Shown here: one piece after another, positions 47,067 through 54,466 of the stretch
Position numbering within the stretch: position 1 is the stretch's first letter
How the letters are laid out: each line of letters begins with the position of its first letter
Origin: Candidatus Rifleibacteriota bacterium
GTDB lineage: Bacteria > UBP17 > UBA6191 > JACPRK01
Direction: 5' to 3'
Length of the DNA: 64,000 nt
Assembly: GCA_016213865.1 (NCBI GenBank)
Contig: JACQZL010000423.1
Span: 9,678-73,677 of the forward strand
The notes under the pieces: model-generated
Database searches by the model: none
What the model saw: the letters and a program-made list of their open reading frames with translations, nothing else
Told to the model about the DNA's origin: nothing
Program-made: the position numbers and the translations under genes

Positions 47067-48878
47067 TCAGGCGGTGGGCACCAGGACTGGCCGATCGAGG
47101 AGCTGGACCCGACAGAGGTGATGGTACAGTCCTCCGCGGGACATCAGTTCGGCATGGGTCCCGATCTCCCGAATAGTCCCACTCTCCAATACAACGATCT
47201 GGTCGGCGTTCGCCACCGTCGAGAGGCGGTGGGCGATGACGAGCGTCGTGCGGTCGCGCATCAACCGGCGCAGCGCATCTTGCACGAGCGCTTCCGATTC
47301 GGTGTCGAGCGAGCTGGTCGCCTCGTCGAGGATCAGGATGCGAGGGTCCTTCAGGAGCGCCCGGGCGATGGCGATGCGCTGGCGCTGGCCTCCCGACAGG
47401 TTCACCCCGCGCTCGCCCAGCATCGTCTGGAACCCGGCCGGCAGCCGTTCGATGAACTCCCAGGCGTTGGCGTCCACGGCGGCCTGCCGGATCTGCGTGC
47501 TCGAGGCGCCGGGCCGGCCGAAGGCGATGTTCTCCTCGATGGTGCCGCTGAAGAGGAAGGTCTCTTGCGGCACGATGCCGAAGTAGCCGCGCAGACAGCT
47601 CAGGGCAATGTCCCGGACGTCGATCGAATCGAGCAGGATCGCTCCGTCCGTCACGTCGTAGAACCGGGGAAGGAGGTTTACGAAGGTGCTCTTGCCCGAA
47701 CCGCTGCGACCCACGAGCGCCGCCACCTGGCCGGGCTCGAGGACCAGGTCGAGATTCGTCAAGACGTTGGGGTTGCCATCGGCGCCGTAGTGGAAAGAGA
47801 CCCCGCGGTACTCCACCCGGCCGGCCAGGGAGGGCAACGTGCGGGCGCCCGGGCGATCGCGGATGGTGACGGGCTCGTCGAGTAACTCGAAGATGCGCTC
47901 GGCGGCCCCGACCGCCTGCTTCACGCTGGCCTGGATCTCGGTCAACGTCCGCAGCGGGTGGAACATCATCCCCAGACATGCCAGGAACTGGACCAGTTGC
48001 CCCACCGTGAGGCTCGATTCGATGACGGACCGCGCGCCGACCCAGATGACCATCACCATGCCGATCGCATGGAACAGCTCGACGATCGGGGAGGTCAGCG
48101 ACGTGTACTTGGTCGCCTTCATGAAGGCCTTGTAGCTCTCCTGGTTGACCTTGCGAAAGCGCTCCAGCTCCTGCTCCTCGGCGCCGAACGCCTGGATCTC
48201 ACGGATGCCGCCCACTGCTTCGGCGAAGGCCGAGCTGAGGTCGCCCACTCTGCTCTGGGTCAACGCGCCGATGCCGCGCAGCTTCTCGGAGAACCGGCGG
48301 ACCACCACGCTGATGACCGGCAGGATGACGATGCTGAAGAGCGAGAGGCGCCAGTCGAGCCAGAACATCATCCCCAGGCAGAAGAGGACCTGGAAGGCGT
48401 TGGTCAGAGCGGTGTTGGTCGTGACCAGGGCGGCCTGGACGACGGGGACGTCGCTGGCCATACGCGACAGGATCTGCCCCATCCGGTTCTGCTGGAAGAA
48501 GGCCAGCGGCAGGGACTCGACCTTGCGGAAGAGCTCCTCGCGCAGGCGACAGGCGATGCGATGGCCCACCTGACTGACCAGGTATCGGGAGCTGAAGAGG
48601 GCCGCACCCTTGAGGAGGTGCACCACGAAGACGGCTGCCAGGGCCAGGAGCAAGGTCTGATTGCTTCGCGGGGCCAGGACGTCGTCGATGAGGATCTGGA
48701 GGATCTTGGCGTCGGCGGTGGTGAAGAGGCCGACGACGGCTGCGGCCACGAGCGCGAGGACCAGCGGTCGCACATGGTCGCGCAGGTACGCGAAGGCCCG
48801 GCGTTCGGCGGCCCCCGCGGCCGCCGTTGCCCCTGCCGGATTCCCGGAGGAGCGGCCCTTACCCTGGTCGGTTTCCAT
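47067..48878 (-). CDS. msbA: MsbA-like lipid A flippase, ABC transporter
   Basis: This protein of about 603 residues is a half-size ABC exporter. Six membrane helices cover about 35-320 (LVLALVAAAVVGLFTTADAK first). The nucleotide-binding domain has Walker A GRSGSGKST, Q-loop VPQETFLF, signature LSGGQRQRIAIARAL, Walker B ILILDEATSSLD and H-loop VIAHRLS. Such exporters include MsbA, which flips lipid A-core across the inner membrane; the flanking lpxB and lpxL-like genes make this the best guess. It overlaps the upstream lpxB by 20 nt. No strong ribosome site precedes the ATG. Confidence 0.92.
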   Translation of the reverse strand: METDQGKGRSSGNPAGATAAAGAAERRAFAYLRDHVRPLVLALVAAAVVGLFTTADAKILQILIDDVLAPRSNQTLLLALAAVFVVHLLKGAALFSSRYLVSQVGHRIACRLREELFRKVESLPLAFFQQNRMGQILSRMASDVPVVQAALVTTNTALTNAFQVLFCLGMMFWLDWRLSLFSIVILPVISVVVRRFSEKLRGIGALTQSRVGDLSSAFAEAVGGIREIQAFGAEEQELERFRKVNQESYKAFMKATKYTSLTSPIVELFHAIGMVMVIWVGARSVIESSLTVGQLVQFLACLGMMFHPLRTLTEIQASVKQAVGAAERIFELLDEPVTIRDRPGARTLPSLAGRVEYRGVSFHYGADGNPNVLTNLDLVLEPGQVAALVGRSGSGKSTFVNLLPRFYDVTDGAILLDSIDVRDIALSCLRGYFGIVPQETFLFSGTIEENIAFGRPGASSTQIRQAAVDANAWEFIERLPAGFQTMLGERGVNLSGGQRQRIAIARALLKDPRILILDEATSSLDTESEALVQDALRRLMRDRTTLVIAHRLSTVANADQIVVLESGTIREIGTHAELMSRGGLYHHLCRVQLLDRPVLVPTA

Positions 48879-50145
48879 CGGCGGTCGAATCGGCGAAATC
48901 AGGCCCCGCCTCGCGGGGGGCGAGGCCTGGCGTGGCTCCAGGGCCGGGCCCGGCACCGGTCGCGGAGTCGGTGACTGTTTCGACGTGGGGCGACGACTCG
49001 GCGCGGAGGATCTCGGCCGCCACCTTGTCGAAGACGCCGGGCTCACCCAGCCGGGCCGTGACGGCACGCAGCTCCTCGCGCTGCGTTGCCAGGGCCTGCG
49101 GGTCCGACAGCAAGCCGGCCGCGGTCTCGAAGAGGGTCTCGGGGTCGGCGGCCTCGCCCACGCGTTCGGGGCAGATCTCCCGGCCGGCCACGATGTTCGG
49201 AAGACCGAAGTAGGTGAACCGGTGGCGGCCGCGGAAGAGCCAGCGTGTGAGAACTCCTGCGTTATAGCTGATCACCATCGGGCAGCCGCAGATGGCCGCT
49301 TCGAGCGTGACGGTGCCGCAGGTAGCCAGGGCCAGCGTCGACGCTGCCAGGCAGTCGTGGATGCCCTCGTCGAGGATGCGCACGGCGAGCGAGGCGAACG
49401 CGGGCGAGGCCAGGGGCTCCTCGAGCCACTCCCGCGGGACGGTATGGGCGCGGGGGATGGCGAACTGGGCGGCCAGGCCGCGGTCCGAGAGGCGCCGGGC
49501 CACCTCGAGGTAGATCGTCAGCATCGCGGCGATCTCCTGGCGCCGGCTTCCCGGCAGGAGCGTCACCAGCGGGCGCTCGGAGTTCCAACCGTGGCGGGCC
49601 CGGAACTCGGGCCTGGGGACGCTCGGACGGACGAAGTCGACCAGGGGGTGCCCGAAGTAGAACGCCCGGCCTCCCGAGCGCGTGAAGTAGTCCGGCTCGA
49701 AGGGGAAAATGGCGAAGACCTTCGTGGAAGCTCGGGCGATGCGCGGCGCGCGCTCGGACTTCCAGCCCCACACCTTGGGCGGGATGAAGTAGTAGACGGG
49801 GACCTTGCGCTGGCAAGCCCGCTCGGCCAGGGGGACGTTGAACGTCGGGAAGTCGACGACGACCAAGGCGTCCGGCCGCCGCTGGTCGAGCATGCGCGCG
49901 GCCTTCCAGTAGTGATACGCGCCGGCTGGAAGGGCGCGCAGGATCTCGAAGTAGCCGATGGCCTGGTGGTCGGTCAGGCGGGCGGCCAGCTCGACTCCCG
50001 CCGCGGCCATGCGCTCGCCCCCGAAGCCGTACGCGACGAGGTCGGGCCGGCGGCGCCGCAGGGCGGCAACCAGGTGCGACGCGTGCAGGTCGCCGCTGGC
50101 CTCTCCGGCCACGATCATCAGGCGAAACGGTCGGTCCGAGCCCAT
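48859..50145 (-). CDS. lpxB: lipid-A-disaccharide synthase
   Basis: This protein of about 428 residues starts FRLMIVAGEASGDLHASHLV, then VVVDFPTFNVPLA, YYFIPPKVWGWKSER, YFGHPLVDFV, TLLPGSRRQEIAAM and CGTVTLEAAICGCPMVISY, the LpxB set. It joins UDP-diacylglucosamine to lipid X at the inner membrane. The C-terminal tail of about 45 residues is Gly/Pro/Ala-rich and lies over the msbA start. The ATG has GAGG eight nt upstream; longer frames lack one. It overlaps holB by 28 nt. Confidence 0.92.
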   Translation of the reverse strand: MGSDRPFRLMIVAGEASGDLHASHLVAALRRRRPDLVAYGFGGERMAAAGVELAARLTDHQAIGYFEILRALPAGAYHYWKAARMLDQRRPDALVVVDFPTFNVPLAERACQRKVPVYYFIPPKVWGWKSERAPRIARASTKVFAIFPFEPDYFTRSGGRAFYFGHPLVDFVRPSVPRPEFRARHGWNSERPLVTLLPGSRRQEIAAMLTIYLEVARRLSDRGLAAQFAIPRAHTVPREWLEEPLASPAFASLAVRILDEGIHDCLAASTLALATCGTVTLEAAICGCPMVISYNAGVLTRWLFRGRHRFTYFGLPNIVAGREICPERVGEAADPETLFETAAGLLSDPQALATQREELRAVTARLGEPGVFDKVAAEILRAESSPHVETVTDSATGAGPGPGATPGLAPREAGPDFADSTADGNRPG

Positions 50146-51413
50146 GCGGAAGACCTCGAAGAGGGTACACAGCCAGCCAGCGAAAGGTGGAAGGCCTCCA
50201 GGACGTAGCGTGGGGTGACGGCGGCCCTGAGCTGGGCCCGGGCCGATTCGACACCGGCCGCCAGCATCCCTGCCCAGTCCGGGCCCCGCTCGGCGGCTAT
50301 CCGCACGGGCGCGGCTTCCCGGGCGAGAGCGGCCAGCCATCGACCGTCCGCGCCGCCGCACCGCGTCAGGGCCGCGGAGGCGACGAGCAGCGCCGTCCGG
50401 AAATAGGCATCCAGGGCCACGAGGCCCGTGCTTCGCAGAAACGAGCGTTCGTAGGAATCCTCCTCCAGCAAGGGGTGCACGTAGGCGGGGCCCGCCGTCT
50501 TGCGCAGTTCGGCCTCGTAGGCGTGCAGGCCCTTGCCGACGGCTTCCCGGAGGTGCTCGAGCCAGGCGGTCATCCTCTTCGACTCCTCGAGGGCGGCGAG
50601 GGCCGTCCCCCCTTCCAGGACCCGGGCGAGGACTCCCAGGAAGAAGGACGTGGAGTCGAAGGTGTACGCCAGGTCGGCGAAGAGACCTTCGGCCGGGTCC
50701 GCCAGCTCGCGGGCCGGGCGCTTTCGATGATGGCCGAGGAGGGACTGCAAGGCGTCGTCGCCCGTCGACGAGGGCGGGAAACCGGGGGCCACGGGAGCGC
50801 CGTCAGTCAGCGTGCCCTGGAGCAATTGGGGGTGGCGGCCCCAGGTCTCGAGAGCGGCGTAGAGCCAGTGCGGGTGGGCCGGGCTGGATGCGAGCGGTCC
50901 CTCGAGGAGGCGGCGGGTGGACGGGAAGTCGACCGGCAGCAACCGGCAGCGCGATCGGATCGTCGGCAGGACTTGCTGGAGCGAGCCGGCGGCGAGGATG
51001 AAGGCCACGGCCGGCGGAGGCTCTTCGAGCACCTTGAGAAAGGCGTTGGCCGATTCGTCGTTCATCGACTCGGCGCCGTCGAGCAAGTAGACGCGCCGGG
51101 CGCCAGGATCGAGGCTCAGGCTGCACTCCTCGAGGAGGGCGTGGATCTGCCCGATCCGGATCTCGACGCCCATGGGGACGATGTGGCGCAGGTGGGGTGG
51201 GGCGGGGCGCAAGCAGACGTGGCACTCTCCGCAAGGCCGCTGGCCCTCTCCGCGGCACGCCAGCCCCCTGGCCACATATCGCGCGAAGTGGCGCGCCACG
51301 GGCAAGCTATCGGCGTGGACGAGAAAGGCATGCCCCTCCAGGGTGCCCGCAACGAGGCGGGCCAGGACCTCGTAGACGCTCGACGAGCGGGTCAGGTTGT
51401 CCAGGAGGTTCAT
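50118..51413 (-). CDS. holB: DNA polymerase III delta prime subunit
   Basis: This protein of about 431 residues is an AAA+ clamp-loader subunit. It has a zinc-binding CRGEGQRPCGECHVC, then QIHALLEECSLSLDPGARRV, LLDGAESMNDESANAFLKVLEEPP and the sensor-1 SRC in LPTIRSRC. Walker A is degenerate, as usual for delta prime. It belongs to the sliding-clamp loader. The ATG is far from a good ribosome site (AAAGG about 18 nt upstream), so the start is less certain. It heads the lpxB-msbA operon, an uncommon link. Confidence 0.9.
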   Translation of the reverse strand: MNLLDNLTRSSSVYEVLARLVAGTLEGHAFLVHADSLPVARHFARYVARGLACRGEGQRPCGECHVCLRPAPPHLRHIVPMGVEIRIGQIHALLEECSLSLDPGARRVYLLDGAESMNDESANAFLKVLEEPPPAVAFILAAGSLQQVLPTIRSRCRLLPVDFPSTRRLLEGPLASSPAHPHWLYAALETWGRHPQLLQGTLTDGAPVAPGFPPSSTGDDALQSLLGHHRKRPARELADPAEGLFADLAYTFDSTSFFLGVLARVLEGGTALAALEESKRMTAWLEHLREAVGKGLHAYEAELRKTAGPAYVHPLLEEDSYERSFLRSTGLVALDAYFRTALLVASAALTRCGGADGRWLAALAREAAPVRIAAERGPDWAGMLAAGVESARAQLRAAVTPRYVLEAFHLSLAGCVPSSRSSAWARTDRFA

Positions 51414-51571
51414 GGATATCCGGACTGCGGACCTTTCACGGGGAGGGATGGCTCTCACCCGGGCTTCGACCTGGAGGCTGTACGCTGCGGCAACCGCCAA
51501 ACTTGGCTGCCGGGAAGAGGCCGCATTCTAGCATGGAAAGGCGGTCCCGCGACAGCGGGGATCCGGCGTGG

Positions 51572-51850
51572 GGAGCGACGCTGAAAGACGGGAGCCCGCA
51601 TCGCCACGATGCCCCGAGGGTCGTCATTCAACACAGCTACGACGGGCCGCCAGCACGCCCCCAGAAGTGAAAACGGGCCGTAGGGCTCTGGACCGTGGGG
51701 TAGACCGCACCTTCCTTCGCGTCTTCGCGTGAGGTCCGTTTTCATACCAGAGACACAGAGGCACAGAAACACGGAGGAGCTGATTTGATGAGACTCTTCT
51801 CTGTGTCTCCGTGTCTTTGTGTCTCTGGGTTCACTTGAGACTTCCCATGG
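51572..51850 (+). repeat. dispersed repeat, copy B, interrupted
   Basis: This copy keeps GGAGCGACGCTGAAAGA, GGAGCCCGCATCGCCACGA, TCGTCATTCAACACAG, the ACAGAGGCACAGAAACACGG tract, GAGCTGATTTGATGAG, CTGTGTCTCCGTGTCT and ACTTGAGACTTCCCATGG. It differs from copies A and C by about 110 extra nt between TTCAACACAG and CAGAGACACAGAG. The insert itself carries no gene. Confidence 0.75.
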
Positions 51851-51890
51851 GTTGCAACTGCTCCCTCCAGCGTGGGGAGCGCCGGAATGA

Positions 51891-51915
51891 CAAAAGCCGG
51901 AGCCCCCACTCCGGC
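51891..51915 (-). terminator. intrinsic terminator of rpsT
   Basis: On the minus strand GCCGGAG and CTCCGGC form a 7-bp stem with a 6-nt loop, followed by TTTTG. It begins 27 nt after the rpsT stop. Confidence 0.75.
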
Positions 51916-51941
51916 CTGTCAGATTCCGAAACGACGTCGCG

Positions 51942-52250
51942 TCAGGCAGCCTTCGGGGCTTCGACGGCGGCCGCGGCGGCGGCCTGGCGGGCCAGGCGGG
52001 CCTTCTTGCGCGAGGCCTTGTTCTTGTGGATCACGTGCTTGGAGGCAGCCTTGTCGAAGGCGCTGGCGGTCGCCCGGAGGGCCTGCTCGACCGCGGCCGG
52101 GTCCTTCTCGGTCACGACGGCCAGGAACTTCTTGTTGATCGTCTTGAGCGAGCTCTTGATCGCGACGTTGCGCGCGTGCCGCTTCTGGTTCTGGCGGTTG
52201 CGCTTCTGAACGGAATCCCGCTTCTTGGGAGCGGCGGGGGCGTCGGCCAT
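51942..52250 (-). CDS. rpsT: 30S ribosomal protein S20
   Basis: This 102-residue, Lys/Arg/Ala-rich helical protein matches S20: SVQKRNRQNQKRHARNVAIK, then KTINKKFLAVV and IHKNKASRKKARLARQ. It binds 16S rRNA early in 30S assembly. AAGGAG lies seven nt before the ATG. It is monocistronic, with its own promoter and terminator. An Ala-rich extension is at each end. Confidence 0.96.
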   Translation of the reverse strand: MADAPAAPKKRDSVQKRNRQNQKRHARNVAIKSSLKTINKKFLAVVTEKDPAAVEQALRATASAFDKAASKHVIHKNKASRKKARLARQAAAAAAVEAPKAA

Positions 52251-52313
52251 GGTCTTTCTCCTTGCTGACTTCCGGGAGTCGAAAAGTCGTCAAAATCTAT
52301 TCGGGAAGCGCAC

Positions 52314-52342
52314 ATTGTAGCGCCTTGCCGGCTCTCGATCAA
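52314..52342 (-). promoter_or_regulatory. promoter of rpsT
   Basis: On the minus strand TTGATC (52342-52337) and TACAAT (52319-52314) are spaced by 17 nt. Transcription from about 52307 gives a leader of about 57 nt. Confidence 0.7.
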
Positions 52343-52412
52343 GGTCCTTGTCGACGGGGGGGCGATGCAGACGGATGGGAAGCCGCACCGCTGCGATGGG
52401 CCAAGGAGACCA

Positions 52413-52505
52413 AACCACGAAGGCACGAAGGCCACGAAGAGCCGCACGAAGATGAGGGCTCGACGCTCTCGGCGCGACCCCTGGTGCCTTCGGGGCTTTG
52501 TGGTT
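52413..52505. repeat. long imperfect inverted repeat at the 3' end of the dockerin esterase gene
   Basis: AACCACGAAGGCACGAAGGCCA at the left and TGGTGCCTTCGGGGCTTTGT followed by GGTT at the right are nearly complementary over 24 nt. It touches the stop codon of the esterase gene and could act as a terminator or mRNA-stabilising hairpin. It is of the CACGAAGG type commonly seen dispersed between genes. Confidence 0.55.
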
Positions 52506-54154
52506 CAGCGGTCGCAGGCCCGGGCGACGTCGCGGGCGTCGACCGTGCCGGAGCCGTCCAGATCGGCGCGGGCGTGGACCAGAGAGCCCGCGGTTCCCGG
52601 GCGTGCAGCCAGCTCACGAAGGGACTCGAGGTCGGCGGCATCGACGCGGCCGTCCGCGTTCACGTCCCCGTCGGCGACGGCCAGTTCGGCCCCGCAAAAG
52701 AGCCTCCGCAGCGCGGGCTCGAAACGCTCGGACCAGGCCGTTTCATGATGGCGGTGACCGTAGCCGATGGTGTGGAACAGGTTCGCTTCGAGGCGGTAGT
52801 AGCCCCCTTCGAGCAAGGCGTCCCGCGCGGCATAGGTATCGGCGAGCCCGTCGGCCGATTCTCCCTGATCGCCGCAGTCGAAGTAGAAGGACACGTTTCT
52901 CGGCGGCTCGGTGCGGAACTTGCGGCGCATCTCGTCGCCGCAGAAGGCGGTGCTGAAGCAGAGAAAGCGCGAGGCGAAGTCCGGCCGCTCCCAGGCCATA
53001 TAGGCGGAGATGAGCCCGCCCAGGGACGAGCCCCCGATCAGGCGGTGCTCGCGAGACGGCAGGGTGCGATAGGTGCGATCGACGAAAGGCGCCACCTCCT
53101 CGGTCACGAAGCGCGTGTAGAGGTGGCCGACGCCCTTGGGTCGCTCGCCGGCGGACGTGAAGGGCGGCACGTACTCGAATAGCCGCCACTGGTTGCAGTC
53201 CATCCCCACGACGATCAGCTCGGGGATGCCGCCGGAGGCGATCAGCCGGTCGAGGTGTCGGTCCATGTCCCAGCAGCCGAAGGTGCCGCCGGGCGCGAAG
53301 ACGTTCTGGCCGTCGTGGACGTAGAGCACCGGGTAGCGCCGTTCGGGGTACGTGTCGTAGCCGCGGGGCAGATAGACCCGCAGGGTCCGGCGGTTCCTGA
53401 GCGCTCCGGACGGGAAGTCCTGGTGCAGCTCGAGCCGGCGCGGGGAGAGCTCGCCCTTGCCGGGCAGACCCCATTCTCCGCGGGTCAGCTCGCTGGAGAA
53501 GTAGATCTGCTGGGCGTCCGTCTGCACGTCCACGGGAGGGACCCGCAGCGCTTCGGGCCCCGAGAACCGCAACGTGTCACCCTTGTGGAACGGCAGGCCG
53601 GTGGCCGCCAGGTACTTGCCGGCCCCCGCGAGCGGCCGCAGCACCCGCTCGCGGCCGTCGGGGGCGAGCACGGCCACGCGCGAGTAGCGAGACGGTGCCT
53701 GTACCGAAACCCGGCGCGTGTGCATGGTGACGCTCGTTTTCGGGACCGTGCCTGTCTCTTCGCTGCCCAGGAAGGTCCCGTTGCAGGGGTGCGAGAGCCG
53801 CTGGGGAGTCGTGTCCCGCAGCAAGTACCGGTAGGTGTACGAGGCCCCCGCCGGCAAGCGGACGGTGACTCGCCAACGAGGGGTCTGCGAGCCTTCGAGC
53901 TTCACTGCCCGGCGCACGTCGCCGCCCCCCAGTTCGGGCAGATCGCCCAGGACGAAGACGGCCATCTTCGGGTCGGAGACGCTCTGTTCGAGCGCGAACG
54001 GCACCTCGACGCGCCCTTCTTCCAGGAGGCCGCCGATGGCCGCTGGGGGCGTGGCCACGGCGCTCGGTTGTGCGGCCCGGCCCGGTCCGGCCATCGCAAG
54101 GGAGAGACAGATAACGGTGGTCGCAAGGACAGGTCGGCAAGGATTCGAGCTCAT
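52505..54154 (-). CDS. secreted esterase (enterochelin-esterase-like) with C-terminal dockerin domain
   Basis: This 549-residue protein has a signal peptide (ATTVICLSLAMAGPGRA). A starch-binding-like N-terminal beta-sandwich (about 45-140; FVLGDLPELGGGD, LPAGASYTYRYLLRD) is followed by an alpha/beta hydrolase esterase at about 225-475 (YPVLYVHDGQNVF, LIVVGMDCNQ, nucleophile Ser in IGGSSLGGLISAYMA, late His near GYGHRHHE). The C-terminus is a type I dockerin with two calcium motifs (DGDVNADGRVDAADLESL and DLDGSGTVDARDVARA). Dockerins dock to cohesins, but no cohesin is in the window. The substrate is not clear; esterases of this group hydrolyse siderophore or carbohydrate esters. Confidence 0.88.
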   Translation of the reverse strand: MSSNPCRPVLATTVICLSLAMAGPGRAAQPSAVATPPAAIGGLLEEGRVEVPFALEQSVSDPKMAVFVLGDLPELGGGDVRRAVKLEGSQTPRWRVTVRLPAGASYTYRYLLRDTTPQRLSHPCNGTFLGSEETGTVPKTSVTMHTRRVSVQAPSRYSRVAVLAPDGRERVLRPLAGAGKYLAATGLPFHKGDTLRFSGPEALRVPPVDVQTDAQQIYFSSELTRGEWGLPGKGELSPRRLELHQDFPSGALRNRRTLRVYLPRGYDTYPERRYPVLYVHDGQNVFAPGGTFGCWDMDRHLDRLIASGGIPELIVVGMDCNQWRLFEYVPPFTSAGERPKGVGHLYTRFVTEEVAPFVDRTYRTLPSREHRLIGGSSLGGLISAYMAWERPDFASRFLCFSTAFCGDEMRRKFRTEPPRNVSFYFDCGDQGESADGLADTYAARDALLEGGYYRLEANLFHTIGYGHRHHETAWSERFEPALRRLFCGAELAVADGDVNADGRVDAADLESLRELAARPGTAGSLVHARADLDGSGTVDARDVARACDR

Positions 54155-54221
54155 ACCGTCAGATTATCGATTGGGTTGTGGTGGGTCAATGAGGCTCGCC
54201 GGGACAGCAGCGACGCCAACT

Positions 54222-54385
54222 CATGGGAATTCTCAAGTAAACACGGGGACACAAAGACACGGAGACACAGAGAAAAGCCTCATCAAATCAGCTCATCTGT
54301 GTCTCTATGCCTCCGTGTCTCTGTGTCGAATGACGACCTCTCGAGCCTCGTGGCGACGCGGGCTCCCATTTCTCGGCATCGCTCC
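54222..54385 (-). repeat. dispersed 164-bp repeat, copy C
   Basis: This copy is in reverse orientation to A and B and nearly identical to A, with the same flanking blocks from GGAGCGATGCCGAGAAAT to ACTTGAGAATTCCCATG. It fills most of the gap between the divergent esterase and DUF885 genes. Open frames through it have been read as part of the following gene but are not supported. Confidence 0.8.
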
Positions 54386-54466
54386 CCGCCGGGACACCGC
54401 GGGCACGACTCCCGGGCGCAAAGAGCGCGATTGGAGTCCTGCGTCCATCGAGTATCCTGGGCCCCC

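Noticed and set aside
53255..54466. Upstream extension of the DUF885 frame by about 400 codons
   Set aside because: It runs antisense through the dockerin esterase gene and through repeat copy C; the ATG at 54467 gives a family-length protein.
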